64,000 nucleotides of DNA from Symbiodinium natans. Lineage: Eukaryota; Sar; Dinophyceae; Suessiales; Symbiodiniaceae. The translations under genes were made by a program, and so were the position numbers. The notes beneath the pieces were generated by a model. It ran no database searches and was not told the DNA's origin. It saw only the letters and a list, made by a program, of their open reading frames with translations. Below are positions 29,594 through 49,150 of this stretch, in pieces. Each line of letters starts with the position of its first letter. Positions within the stretch are counted from its first letter, which is position 1. The stretch covers positions 546,116 through 610,115 of the forward strand of contig CAJNDS010001768.1 of assembly GCA_905221605.1 (NCBI GenBank), in the 5' to 3' direction.

Positions 29594-29833
29594 TTGGGAT
29601 GTTCCCCCCTTCTACTAAAGGGTTTAGGGTTTTAGGGTTTTAGGGTTTAGGGTTTAGGGTTTAGGGTTTAGGGTTTAGGGTTTAGGGTTTAGGGTTTAGG
29701 GTTTAGGGTTTAGGGTTTAGGGTTTCGGGCTTAGGGCTTAGGGTTTAGGGTTTAGGGTTAAACCTTAATAGCTTTAATACGGGGGTACTATAGTCCCTTT
29801 TGGGACTGCTGGTTTCAAGGGAGAACATGCCCA
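29594..29833. mobile_element. TTGGGATGTTCCC-family element, centre replaced by a TTTAGGG array
   Basis: Left TTGGGATGTTCCCCCCTTCT, array about 29617-29758, right part ends GGGAGAACATGCCCA. Confidence 0.6.
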
Positions 29834-29909
29834 CTTTATATGTTCTTAGGGCTTTTATGGGTCAGGGGCTTTGGCTGTTGAGCGTTTTGTGATGTGATGG
29901 CTTATAGGG

Positions 29910-30010
29910 CTAGACCCAAAAGTAGCCTAGGAATACAGGTGCGCTCTTTTTGGCTTCAAGGGGCTTGTAAGGGAGCCTAAACCCGACAAAAAGGGAATAA
30001 GGGCCGGGCT
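29910..30010. mobile_element. CTAGG...AGAGT-family element, right end lost
   Basis: CTAGACCCAAAAGTAGCCTAGG and AAAGGGAATAAGGGCC match 58895-59066. Confidence 0.55.
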
Positions 30011-30164
30011 TAAGGCATTGGAGGGTTTAGGGTTCAGGGCTTCCTTTCTCCAGACCTTGTGGGGTTTAGGGGGTTTAGGGCTGAGATTTTAGGGCTTCTT
30101 CGGGCTTTGGGCTTCTGGGGTTTGGGGCGACATGGAACTGAGGGTTTCAGGGTTCAGGGTTGAT

Positions 30165-30358
30165 GGGTTTAGGGTTTAGGGTTTAGGGTTTAGGGTTTAG
30201 GGTTTAGGGTTTGGGGTTTGGGGTTTAGGGTTTAGGGTTTAGGGTTTAGGGTTTAGGGTTTAGGGTTTAGGGTTTAGGGTTTAGGGTTTAGGGTTTAGGG
30301 TTTAGGGCTTAGGGCTTAGGGTTTAGGGTTTAGGGTTTAGGGTTTAGGGTTTAGGGTC
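30165..30358. repeat. TTTAGGG array
   Basis: Near-pure. Confidence 0.95.
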
Positions 30359-30399
30359 CCAGAATCCCGCACTACCCCCGCCCGCAACTGCTCCCCAAA

Positions 30400-30456
30400 G
30401 AGGCCCTTCATTCAGCATTTCCTCTCTCTTCTTCCGTGTTGGGGCTGCGGTCCATG
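30400..30456 (-). CDS. Candidate first exon
   Basis: Minus ATG 30456 opens MDRSPNTEEERGNAE directly after a CCCTAAA-rich block. Confidence 0.35.
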
Positions 30457-30539
30457 GCCCTAAACCCTAAACCCTAAACCCTAAACCCTAAACCCTAAAC
30501 CCTAAACCCTAAACCCTAAACCCTAAACCCTAAACCCCA

Positions 30540-30612
30540 AGAATGTCGGGGCTTCGGGCCGCCCATCAGCAGTGCTCGGGATTATGGAGAGTCTCTGCAA
30601 GCCAAGGCACAC
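30540..30612 (-). CDS. Candidate exon 3' of the 30613 element
   Basis: CCCAG|GTGTGCC follows the element. With the phase of 30882-31062 the joined frame reads LLLCALACRDSP and stops at TAA; a different frame gives VCLGLQRLSIIPSTADGRPE. Confidence 0.35.
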
Positions 30613-30881
30613 CTGGGACCCTATGGGTTTAGGGTTTAGGGTTTAGGGTTTAGGGTTTAGGGTTTAGGGTTTAGGGTTTAGGGCTTAGGGTTTAGGGTTT
30701 AGGGTTTAGGATTTAGGGTTTAGGGTTTAGGGATCGGGGTTTAGGGTTTGGGGTTTAGGGTTTCGGGTTTAGGGCTTAAGGTTAGAGGTTTACCTGGGAC
30801 CCTATTTACCTACAGTTTAGTAGTAAGTAGCCCCTATTTGGCAGGTAGCACCCTTAAAACTGTAGGCAAATAGGGCCCCAG
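30613..30881. mobile_element. CTGGGACCC-family element with duplicated left end around a TTTAGGG array
   Basis: ACCTGGGACCCTAT occurs at 30611-30624 and 30792-30805, on both sides of a telomere-like array. Right end GGGCCCCAG at 30881. Flanks ACAC/GCAC; on the minus strand GTGC...CAG|GTGT. Confidence 0.8.
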
Positions 30882-31062
30882 GCACAATAGCAGTCCTTCT
30901 CGTCCCGGTACGCCCTGGAAAACCCTGCATGCGAGTTGCGAAAACCAGGGGCCCCCCGGCTTCATGGAACCCAAGTAGGCACGTAGAACGCGGCTGAAAA
31001 AGGACCCGGGAAACCCTGGAGCCCTCCCAAGGCCCTCCGCCCTCAAAGAACCTGAAGCCACA
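30882..31062 (-). CDS. Probable exon, unknown product
   Basis: Minus frame VASGSLRAEGLGRAPGFPGS then FFSRVLRAYLGSM and FSQLACRVFQGVPGREGLLL. Confidence 0.45.
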
Positions 31063-31159
31063 CCAATGGCCTTAATGATTAGAATTGGGTTTGGGGGGGC
31101 TGTTATCGTAGAATCACAAAGGGGCAATAAGGGAATACGCTTACTTGCTCCGACCCCTA

Positions 31160-31240
31160 CATTACCCCAAAACGCATGCAAAGGCTCAACTGGCGGTCGT
31201 CTGCAAAGGCCCATTGACCTCTGCACACAGCTGCACGTGA
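31160..31240 (-). CDS. Candidate exon
   Basis: Minus frame QRSMGLCRRPPVEPLHAFWG; likely upstream of 30882-31062, with a G-rich 100-bp spacer between. Confidence 0.35.
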
Positions 31241-31264
31241 AGGTTCATGGAATTACTAACTCTA

Positions 31265-31360
31265 GATATGTATATAGGTATATATATATATATAGATATA
31301 CACATATATACATATGTGTGGTACCCCCATGTATATGTGTAGATATGTATGCAGATATAT
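31265..31360. repeat. TATATA/CATATG microsatellite
   Basis: Alternating purine-pyrimidine. Confidence 0.9.
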
Positions 31361-31439
31361 ATGGGGTTGAAAAACCATTTGTAATCGGGGTAACCTACAA
31401 CTTGGCTGCACTCAGGAGGGTAGCTATAAATTAAACTTT

Positions 31440-31745
31440 TAGCTGCCTTAATAAGAAACCCAATAAACCCAAAAAAGGTAAGGATCTAAAGTTACAGTAA
31501 AGTACCACAACGTACAATTGGCCAGCTAGGGGGCTGTATGTCCAGGTTCCCGGTAGCCAAAAGCCAAGAAATTGCACCATTGTTGCTGAATCAGAAACCG
31601 AAAACGACCCTGAAACCCTGAAGCCCGAAACCCCAAATGATCGAAAGGCTACGGAAATGAAAGCCGGACCCCTAAAACCTACGTCCCCGAAACCTACAAC
31701 CCAGAACCCTAAATCCCCAATCGCCAAAACCCTGATCCCCCAAAC
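31440..31745. other. Unique A-rich stretch, no gene seen
   Basis: Degenerate CCCTGAA-like units near 31608-31735. Confidence 0.5.
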
Positions 31746-31823
31746 TACGATTTGTTTAAGAACCCCAAAAAATGTATAATTTTCTTCCTTACAAGGGCAA
31801 TGTAGGGATTCTGGGCTAACCCT
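31745..31823. mobile_element. CTACTATTTGCTC-family element, right end lost to telomere-like repeat
   Basis: CTACGATTTGTTTAAGAACC and TTCTTCCTTACAAGGGCAAT; then GGGCTAACCCTAAACC. Confidence 0.6.
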
Positions 31824-32046
31824 AAACCCGGAAACTTGATCATCCTGGTTGGCAGTTTAGGTGCCCCGCAGCTCTCCTACAACCCTGAAAGCCCAGCAAC
31901 TTTGGGCTTAGGGTGTGGGATTCAGAGTTCAGGGCTCAGAGATTAGGGTCTGAGGGGCTCAGAACTTTCGGAGTTACAGTGTGAGTCGGGATCTCAGCCG
32001 GGTTAGAATTCACCTAAGCAGCGAACTCTACGCCTACCTAGATCCT

Positions 32047-32101
32047 ATGTACTCAGCTCCTTTGAGTCTTCAAGCGCAGGGGCTGCGATGAAATAGGTGC
32101 C
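32047..32101 (-). CDS. Candidate exon with a telomeric acceptor
   Basis: Reads GTYFIAAPALEDSKELST after GTTTAG|GGCACC, where the TTTAG|GG comes from the telomere-like repeat itself. Confidence 0.45.
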
Positions 32102-32458
32102 CTAAACCCTTGACCTGAACCCTAAACCCCTTACTCTGTGGATCTTTATAATGGTTTAGGGAATCTTCTTTCTTGAAGGGACAGGGGGGCCTCCGGGAAT
32201 ATTCAGGCTTTTTGGTGCTTAGTGCTTAGGCGTGCCCTTGTGCTTCAGGGCTTTGGGCTGGCATTGGGGATTTAGGGACACTTAAGGTGGTTGGCTTAGG
32301 GCTTCAGGGCTTAGGGGGTTTAGGGCTTGGGCTTTGGGGTTTCAGAGACTCCAATACTCCTTTGTTAAGGAAGAGTCCTTAGACCATATACGGATCCCTT
32401 CTAACCCTAAACCCTAAACCCTAAACCCCAAACCCTAAACCCTAAACCCTACACATTA

Positions 32459-32570
32459 AGGGATATTGGAGGTAGCAACAGGCGGAGGCGCCGTCATCAG
32501 CCCCACTGCGGCCCGGAAGGCCGCGGGCAGCACGCAGGGGACGGAGTCCTGTGTTGTGGCTTCTACCTTG
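32459..32570 (-). CDS. Candidate exon
   Basis: ACAAG|GTAGAAGCC opens KVEATTQDSVPCVLPAAFRA and VGLMTAPPPVATSNIP. The plus strand is open too. Confidence 0.4.
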
Positions 32571-32589
32571 TACATACACCTTATATACA

Positions 32590-32762
<173 letters not shown>

Positions 32763-32889
32763 GTACGCACGTACGCACGTACGAACGTACAAACACGTAC
32801 AGAGGCTGTGCATTATGTATATACTTTTGCATGTATCTGTATATGCGGACGCATGCTCTCTTTTTTAATCTCTTTGTTTGTTGGGCTTT

Positions 32890-33046
32890 ACTTGTACATG
32901 AATTTCGGAAGGCCCGGCTCTTGGACGGGAGTTCGGAGTGTAGGCGGGACCTGAAAAGCTCCACGGAACCAAAAAAAACAAAAGCAGGCTTAAATCGGGG
33001 TGGACATGAGACTGGCAACACTCAGGGCACTCGCAATTCCCTATGA
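32890..33046 (+). CDS. Candidate terminal exon
   Basis: Plus frame EFRKARLLDGSSECRRDLKS then STEPKKTKAGLNRGGHETGN to a TGA near 33044. Confidence 0.4.
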
Positions 33047-33149
33047 AGAAGACCCTAATCCCTAAACCCTAAACCCTAATTTCCTTCCTGTTGATGTTTT
33101 AGGGCTTCATGGCTTGGGCCCCTGGCCTGCCGTCCCCTGCCAACGGTTG

Positions 33150-33408
33150 AGGGTTTTGGGGTTTTGGCGTTTTGGGGTTTCGGGGTTTCGGGGTTTTGGG
33201 GTTGAGGGGTTTAGGGGTTTCGGGGTTTCGGGGTTTCGGGGTTTCGGGGTTTGGGGGTTTGGGGGTTTGGGGGTTTGGGGGTTTGGGGGTTTGGGGGTTT
33301 GGGGGTTTGGGGGTTTGGGGGTTTGGGGGTTTGGGGGTTTGGGGGTTTGGGGGTTTGGGGGTATGGGGGTATGGGGGTATGGGGGTATGGGGGTATGGGG
33401 TTTGGGGG
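33150..33408. repeat. GGGGGTTT / GGGGTATG octamer array
   Basis: About 32 units; translates to Gly-Phe-Gly-Val-Trp repeats that are not genes. Confidence 0.95.
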
Positions 33409-33644
33409 CTGGAATGGCATGGGTGTTAAGGTGTGGGACGACATCTGTCTGTTCGGGGGCACCTCTCCTAGACATACTCTTCAAGCCCTCCACAAACCCC
33501 TAAGCCCTACTCTACTACTCTCCCTAAACCCAAAATCCTGAAAACCTAAACCCTAAACCCAGGCCTAGCCCTAGACCCTAAACCCTAGTCATCCCTAGTC
33601 TACACTTCAGTTTGGGGTGCAGGGCTGAGGGTTTAGGGCCTAGA

Positions 33645-33700
33645 AACCCCCGACAAGCAGGCGTCGAGGTCCTCCGGGCGGCAGTAGCCTTAGTTGAAAA
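33645..33700 (-). CDS. Candidate cysteine-rich exon
   Basis: Minus frame GYCRPEDLDACLSG. Confidence 0.35.
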
Positions 33701-34461
33701 TGGGCCTACCCTTCACACCCTAAACCCTAGACCCTAAACCCGAAGCCCTAAACCCTAAACCCTCAACCCTAAGCCCTAAACCCTAAGCCCTAAACCCTAA
33801 ACCCTAAACCCTAAACCCTAAACCCGCACGTCCAATAAAGGCATCCCCCCCCCCTCCCCTTAATTCCTTTATTTTCGGAAACCCGAAGCCCTGCAGCGCC
33901 CCCTGAAGGTCTTGCACCCCAAACTGAACGTGCAGACTAGGGTTTAGGGTTTAAGGTTTAGGGTTTCGGGTTTAGGGTTTAGGGTTTAGGGTTTGGGGTT
34001 TCGGGTTTAGGGTCTAGGAGTTAGGTTGGGGTTTTGGGTTTCGGGTTTAGGGTTCAGGGTTTAGGTTTTCCAAAACCAAACCCTGCCATGACAAAGATCA
34101 ACATTCAACATCCGAAGGGCTTGAAGCTAAGGGCTTAAGGCTTACGGCTCAGGGTTTAGGGCTTCAGGTGCAGGGTTTAGGGTTTACGTTTTACGGTTTG
34201 GAGTTTAGGGCAGGATTTTTCGGGGGGGCTTAGGGCGTAGGAAACATTTGGGGCTTGGGAACTCTAAACCCTAAACCCGAAACCCGAAATCCTGAACCCT
34301 AAACCCTGAACCCAGAGCCCTACACATAGGTGTTTAGGGGTTTGGGGTTTAGGGTTTAGGGTTCAGGGTTTAGGGTTTAGAGTTTAGGGGTTTGGGGTTT
34401 AGGGTTTAGGGTTTAGGGTTTAGGGTTCAAGCTTATAACTCCCTAAACCCTAATGCTGCGT

Positions 34462-34554
34462 TTACCTTAGTAAAAACGAATGAGACGGATCAAGGATCAC
34501 GGAGTGAGCAGGTTTTAGCGCTTTTGGGTCTCGGGATGCTGTTGTACACCTGGG
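34462..34554 (+). CDS. Probable internal exon with membrane segment
   Basis: TTACCTTAG acceptor; frame VKTNETDQGSRSEQVLALLG then LGMLLYTW; CCTGG|GTTTAG donor at a TTTAGGG block. Confidence 0.5.
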
Positions 34555-34753
34555 TTTAGGGTTTAGGGTTAGGGCTTAGGGTTTAGGGTTTGGAGGGTAG
34601 AGGGTTTATAGGGTTTAGAGCGTAGAGGGTTTAGGGTTTAGGGTTTTGGGTTTAGGGCTTAGGGCTTAGGGCTTAGGGCTTAGGGTTTAGGGCTTAGGGC
34701 TTAGGGCTTAGGGTTTAGGGTTTAGGGTTTAGGGTTTAGGGTTTAGGGTTTAG

Positions 34754-34846
34754 CTTGGGGTACTTCATGAAAGGCCTGGAGACGGGATCACCTATGATAT
34801 AGCCCCCAGTGCAAGTCGACGTATGGAGGGACCACCAGCTCTATAA
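34754..34846 (+). CDS. Probable terminal exon
   Basis: GGTTTAG|CTTGGGG opens LGVLHERPGDGITYDIAPSA then SRRMEGPPAL and a TAA stop. May follow 34462-34554. Confidence 0.5.
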   Translation, partial: LGVLHERPGDGITYDIAPSASRRMEGPPAL

Positions 34847-34989
34847 ACCCAAGCCCTACGGGTTTAGGGTTTAGGGTCATAGGGTTTAGGGTTTAGGGTT
34901 TAGGGTTTAGGGTTTAGGGTTTAGGGTTTAGGGTTTAGGGTTTAGGGTATAGGGCTATAAGGGTTTAGGGAACGAACGCGGCAAACTAG

Positions 34990-35074
34990 GCCATATCTGT
35001 GGCACCCACCAACTCTTACAAACCCTCACCCTTCCTGAGCCAAGCCCCACCCCTGCTCCAGGGGATTTTCTAGA
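34990..35074 (+). CDS. Candidate terminal exon
   Basis: AACTAG|GCCATA opens AISVAPTNSYKPSPFLSQAP then PLLQGIF and TAG. Confidence 0.35.
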
Positions 35075-35180
35075 TACCACAAACCCCGAACCCGAAAAGC
35101 TCCATGCATCAAGCCCTAAAGATACATGTGAGCCAGCAAAAAAACTCTAGGGCTGCGGGTTTAGGGTGTTCGGGTGTTTG

Positions 35181-35256
35181 TTTGGGATGTTCCCCCTTCT
35201 ACTAACAGTCCTTGAAAGGGATTATAATAGGGGTACCCATAATCCCCATTCAGGAC
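35181..35256. mobile_element. Half of a TTGGGATGTTCCC-family element
   Basis: TTTGGGATGTTCCCCCTTCT and ACTAACAGTCCTT, then cut off by CCCTAAA repeat. Confidence 0.65.
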
Positions 35257-35324
35257 CCTAAACCCTAAACCCTAAACCCGAAACCCTAAACCCTAAACCC
35301 TAAACCCTAACCCTAGTGTTCCCG

Positions 35325-35425
35325 GTCGTGCAGCAGATTCTGTAGATGCCCGGCAGAGACTGCAGGAACCCGTCGCCCAGAAACTCGAAGTCGCGGCCGT
35401 TGAAGGTCTCTAAGGTGCCATTGCC
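35325..35425 (-). CDS. Probable cysteine-rich exon, YRIC type
   Basis: CCCAG|GCAATGG opens GNGTLETFNGRDFEFLGDGF then LQSLPGIYRICCTTGN. Matches the YxxCWC-type exons at 22583, 52505 and 59223. Confidence 0.6.
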
Positions 35426-35580
35426 TGGGTTAGGATTTAGGGTTTAGGGTTTAGGGTTTAGGGTTGAGGGTTTAGGGTTGAGGGGTGAGGGTTTAGGGTT
35501 TAGGGTTTGGGGTTTAGGGTTTAGGGTTTAGGGTTTAGGGCTTAGGGTTTAGGGTTTAGCAGGGCTGGATGTCTCCATAC

Positions 35581-35765
35581 CTGGGACCCTATTTACCTAC
35601 AGTTTCCCGGGCTTTACCTACTAAATAGGGCGGTACTTGCTACTAAACCGTAGGTACTATTCAGGGTTTAGGGTTGGGGTTTAGGGTTTACCTACAGTTT
35701 CCCGGGATATACCTACTAAATAGGGGGGGTTCTTGCTACTAAACTGTAGGTATAGAGGGTCCCAG
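35581..35765. mobile_element. CTGGGACCC-family element with duplicated interior around a telomere-like block
   Basis: CTGGGACCCTATTTACCTAC and GTAGGTATAGAGGGTCCCAG ends; flanks ATAC/GTAC. A 65-66 bp interior segment occurs twice (35592-35656 and 35687-35752), separated by about 30 bp of TTTAGGG-like repeat. Confidence 0.85.
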
Positions 35766-36165
35766 GTACTCTTTCATTCCTTCTCCCGACAAGTGCCCGC
35801 CATCTGCGTAGGTGGGGGGCGGAAAGGGGGGGGTGTTGATGGGAGCTAACCTCCGCAAGCGTCGCAAGATGTGAACAAAGGCACCCCTAAAGCCTTGTAA
35901 GCCCTATGAACCCTACAAACCCTGCAAACAATACACACCCTGTGAAGCATGCAAATCTTGCAAACCCTCTTAACCCTGAACCCATCATGTGGGGGGGGGG
36001 GGGGGGTCCATAGGGTTTAGCGTTTAGGGTTTAGGGTTTGGGGTTTAGGGTTTAGGGTAGCGTGCTTTGGGGATTGACGGGTATTGGCGGACCCGAATCT
36101 GCAAGGCGAGAGTGGAGCGGCGTTTCTCTCACAGCGGACTCGGACAGTTGGCATCTGACAATGAT

Positions 36166-36284
36166 CTACCATTTGCTCAAGAACCCCCCCAAAAAAGAAA
36201 TGGTAGACAATAAGACCTTTCTTGCCCATGTAAGGAGGAAATACGTTCTCATTTTTTGGGGCGTGTTTCTGGAGCAAATAGTAG
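36166..36284. mobile_element. CTACTATTTGCTC-family element in the 3' flank of the UBL-ANK gene
   Basis: CTACCATTTGCTCAAGAACC and GTTTCTGGAGCAAATAGTAG, flanked by TGAT at 36162-36165 and 36285-36288. It sits 8 bp past the stop codon. Its target duplication has no G, so it does not make an AG|G intron. Confidence 0.85.
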
Positions 36285-36292
36285 TGATGCGA

Positions 36293-45719
<9,427 letters not shown>

Positions 45720-45744
45720 GCCGGCAGGCAGGGGCTTCCATGAG

Positions 45745-46045
45745 TTTTGGGTTTGGGGTTTAGGGTTTAGGGTTTTAAGGTTTAGGGTTTAGGGTTTAGG
45801 GGTTAGGGTTTAGGGTTTAGGGTGTAGGGTTTAGGGTTTAGGGTTTAGGGTTTAGGGTTTAGGGTTTAGGGTTTAGGGTTTAGGGTTTAGGGTTTAGGGT
45901 TTAGGGTTTAGGGTTTAGGGTTTAGGGTTCAGGTTTAGGGTTTAGGGTTTTAAGGTTTGGGGTTTAGGGTTTAGGGTTTAGGGCTTAGGGTTTAGGGTTT
46001 AGGGTTTAGGGTTGAGGGTTTAGAGTTTAGGGTTTAGGGTTTAGG
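45745..46045. repeat. TTTAGGG array upstream of the UBL-ANK start
   Basis: About 300 bp nearly continuous, starting 26 bp before the ATG on the gene's strand. Any promoter or leader must lie within or beyond it. Confidence 0.9.
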
Positions 46046-46061
46046 AACCCCTAGTTGCTGC

Positions 46062-46160
46062 TCCAGATGGCAGAGAACGCGTGCATGTCCATGAAGTGTT
46101 CGTGCTGCGCTACAGCTTTGCTACGGGAGAGCTGGCAAGAAGCAGGGATGACCCAGCGTC
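46062..46160 (+). CDS. Candidate exon
   Basis: TTGCTGCTCCAG acceptor; frame RERVHVHEVFVLRYSFATGE then LARSRDDPA. The minus strand also gives a plausible string (AVAQHEHFMDMHAFSAIWSS). Confidence 0.4.
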
Positions 46161-46534
46161 CCCCCCCCCCCCCCCCAAAAAAACAAAACAACCAAACCCC
46201 AAACCCCAAACCCCCTAATGAACCGCCAGGTCCTCTCGCAACCCAGAAAGGAGCTCTAAACCTTACACCCCCGCAATGCCTCTATGGCCACTTCTCTAGA
46301 CGATGGTCCCCTTAAACAGGAACTTTTCGGATGATCATGCGAGCCTGTAGAAAAGGGGTTTAGGCTTTAGGCTGTAGGGTTTAGGGCTATTTAGTTTAGA
46401 AGATGGTAGAACTGCCCCCCGCATGCAGCACACAAACACACGAACCCCCACACCCTAAACCCATAAACCCCCAAGCCCTGAACCCTAAACCCAAACCCTA
46501 ACCCTAAACCCTAAACCCGGCATTTCTTCTGCAG

Positions 46535-46561
46535 ACCGTGCTTCGCGCCTCCCCCCACCAT
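46535..46561 (+). CDS. Possible micro-exon
   Basis: GGCATTTCTTCTGCAG acceptor, 27 bp (TVLRASPHH), then GT. Confidence 0.25.
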
Positions 46562-46825
46562 GTCTGACCCTACCCTGACCCGAAACCCAAAGTAATATGG
46601 GGGCCTAAACAATTAGAATAGGGTTTAGGGTTTAGGGTTTAGGGTTTAGGGTTTAGGGTTTAGGGTTTAGGGTTTAGGGTTTAGGGTCTAGGGTTTGGGG
46701 TTTAGGGTTGAGGGTTCAGGGTTCAGAGTTTCGGGTTTAGTCTTTTTGGGTTTAGTGTTTAGGGTTTAGGGTTTAGTGTTTGGGATCTAGGGCTTAGGGC
46801 TGAGGGCTTAGGGCTTAGAGAAGAA

Positions 46826-46891
46826 AATGACCCCTAAATTGCCCTTATAAGGAAGAAAAGTGTTTTTTTTGGGTTCTTAAGCAAATAGTAG
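46826..46891. mobile_element. CTACTATTTGCTC-family element, left end lost
   Basis: CCCTTATAAGGAAGAAAAGT and TTCTTAAGCAAATAGTAG. Confidence 0.55.
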
Positions 46892-46981
46892 GAAACCCCT
46901 GAACCCTAAACTGGTTCTCAGAAGGGAAATGGAGAGTAAGGCACCCTCCAAAATCCCTAAACCCTAAACCCTTTACGGGGA

Positions 46982-47100
46982 TTGAAAGGTCTGTACTGTC
47001 CCAGGTCCATTGTTAGAACTGGAATGTAGCGCACGCAGGTAGGGGAGGTGGAGCGACGAAGCTTTGTCCAAGCTAATGGTAGCGTTTTCTTTCTGTGTTT
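46982..47100 (-). CDS. Candidate exon
   Basis: Minus frame NATISLDKASSLHLPYLRAL then HSSSNNGPGTVQTFQ. Confidence 0.45.
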
Positions 47101-47219
47101 TTTTTTGGGGTGGGGGGGGGGGGTAAACCCTCAACCCTAAACCCCAAACCCCAAACCCCAAACCCCAAACCCCAAACCCTAAACCCTAAACCCTAAACCC
47201 CAACACCCCTAAGCTTCAA

Positions 47220-47304
47220 GAAAATGCCCACGCTGGACGTGATTTACAAGGGCTTGGTCACCAAGGCGATAACGGCCAAGATTGCTCCACCGTCTCGGGG
47301 CTCC
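47220..47304 (+). CDS. Probable exon, unknown product
   Basis: Plus frame KKMPTLDVIYKGLVTKAITA then KIAPPSRGS up to the foldback element at 47305. Confidence 0.5.
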
Positions 47305-47508
47305 TACTTGGAGGTTCGTGGTACTTGCTAACCAACTATAACTGTACTTAGAACTGTACTTATACCTGTACTTATAACTGTACTTATAACTGTACTTATA
47401 TCTGTACTTATAACTGTACTTCTAACCACATTAGGGCACTTGAGGGGCTTATAAGTGGGTTATGAGTACAGTTATAGGTGGTTAATGAGTGCCATGAACC
47501 TGCAAGTA
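47305..47508. mobile_element. CTTGGAGGTTC-family foldback element with 12-bp expansion
   Basis: TACTTGGAGGTTCGTGGTAC / GTGCCATGAACCTGCAAGTA; the left arm holds about six copies of ATAACTGTACTT (47335-47410). Confidence 0.85.
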
Positions 47509-47739
47509 AGAGCCCATCATCTCCACAAGCTGTCTGCAGATTGTTTAAGGCTTTAGGGCTGTCTGGTTTAGGGCTTAGGGTTTAGGGGTTTAGGGGTTTA
47601 GGGGTTTAGGGGTTTAGGGGTTTAGGGGTTAGGGTTTAGGATTTCGGGGTTGAGGGGTTTAGGGGTTTTGGGGTTTGGGGTTTAGAGTTTGGGGGTTAGG
47701 GGTTTAGGGTTGAAGGGATTGGGGGTTTAGGGAGGACCC

Positions 47740-47815
47740 TTGCATTGAAGTCCGGCAAGTCCCCAATTCCAACGTGGCACCCGCGTGGTGGCCGAAGACC
47801 CCGGGGGGCCGATGA
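47740..47815 (+). CDS. Candidate exon
   Basis: Plus frame CIEVRQVPNSNVAPAWWPKT; may follow 47220-47304. Confidence 0.4.
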
Positions 47816-48049
47816 GCTGATATGATTACAACTAGGGTTTAGGGTTTAGGGTTTAGGGTTTAGGGTTTAGGGTTTAGGGTTTAGGGTTTAGGGTTTAGGG
47901 TTTAGGGTTTAGGGTTTAGGGTTTAGGGTTTGGGGTTTGGGGTTTGGGGTTTAGGGTTCAGGGTTCAGGGTTTTGGGTTTAGGGTGTATATAGGGTTTAG
48001 GGTTTAAGGTTAGGACTCAGGGTCAGCAACCTGAACTCTAAAAAGTCCT

Positions 48050-48150
48050 GAAAGACCCCAAACCTACAGCCTTGAGCCCCTCTGAAAACGGGCGAGTGCT
48101 CGGCCTTGAAGGTCTTGAAGTAAGCATTGCTGACCAACTGCGCAGGACTT
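48050..48150 (-). CDS. Candidate exon, strand uncertain
   Basis: Minus frame SPAQLVSNAYFKTFKAEHSP. The plus strand has LSPSENGRVLGLEGLE ending at GTAAGC. Confidence 0.35.
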
Positions 48151-48384
48151 CTCCTGCAGCATTGCGGGCTTAGGGCGAGGAATCACCACGTCCCCAAGGT
48201 CGGGCGTAGGGTTAAAGGTTTGGGGGTTTAGGGTTTAGGGTTTAGGGTTTAGGGTTTAGGGTTTAGGGTTGAGGGTTGAGGGTTGAGGGTTTCGGGTTTC
48301 GGGTTTAGGGTTTAGCGTTCAGGATTTAGGATTTAGGGTTTCGGGTTTAGGGTTTAGGGTTTAGGGGAATTTGGAGTGGAGTGG

Positions 48385-48455
48385 ACTGGAGAGTTCAAGA
48401 AGGCAACGCTGAAGGTGCCAGCCGGCAGGAGAGCAGCCGAAGCAACACACACAAC
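48385..48455 (+). CDS. Candidate exon
   Basis: Plus frame TGEFKKATLKVPAGRRAAEA. Confidence 0.35.
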
Positions 48456-48598
48456 CGACCACCCTAAACCCGAAAACCCTAAATCCAAAACCCCAAACCC
48501 AAAAACCCTAAACCCTAACCCAAAAACCCTAAACCCTAAACCCTAAACCCATACCTGGCAACTTGTCCAAGCCTAGAGAATCAGCCTTCCCTGAGCTA

Positions 48599-49150
48599 CT
48601 ACTGTGTCCCGTTGGAACCTTCCAGACATGATGGAGTCCTCTTACTGCTCTCCACCAGTTTCTTTATCTCAAGTTCCTTGCACTTGCTATGAATGGCCGA
48701 GGACCACATGCCCCCTTCATACGCTCTTCGGTGTCGAGGACGAGAGGCTCTGTCCTTCATCTCATCCACCAACGAGGCCTTCACCGTGGTTGGCTCTCTT
48801 GCAAGTAGTGGAGGTAGAGATGCCACGCAATTTGTCTCCTGTCTTCTGGCTGTCCAGCAACGGAGAGGGACAGCCATTGCACTCGTGCAAGATCTCCAAA
48901 TATGCATCTGCTTCGTGGTCTTCCAAGCAAATCACATACAATGCTGAAGCAGCAGCACGCGCCGGTGACCACCCTGCCACCCTGCCCTGCTTCAGCATGC
49001 ATTTGGCCTGCATTGCAAGCGGCATACGATACCGCTCAATGCAAGGAGCCTCTCTGGGCGTAGTCTTTGATACCCCTCCAAACCAGCCACTCCGCTCCCG
49101 TTGTAGTCTGCAACTTGTTTCTCGGCCCTGCGTTTCCGTAGCCAGTGGGG
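48599..49150 (-). CDS. 550-bp coding-like island, strand and frame unsettled
   Basis: The minus strand holds two overlapping frames: MPLAMQAKCMLKQGRVAGWS ... ALYVICLEDHEADAYLEILH, then VKASLVDEMKDRASRPRHRR ... ELEIKKLVESSKRTPS to TAG 48599; joining needs an intron or a frameshift. The plus strand is open for 183 codons but rich in Pro, Ser and Cys. No family recognised. Confidence 0.35.

Noticed and set aside
33107-33503. Long open frames over the GGGGGTTT array on both strands
   Set aside because: Low-complexity translations (Gly-Phe-Gly-Val-Trp, Thr-Pro-Lys-Pro) of a simple repeat.
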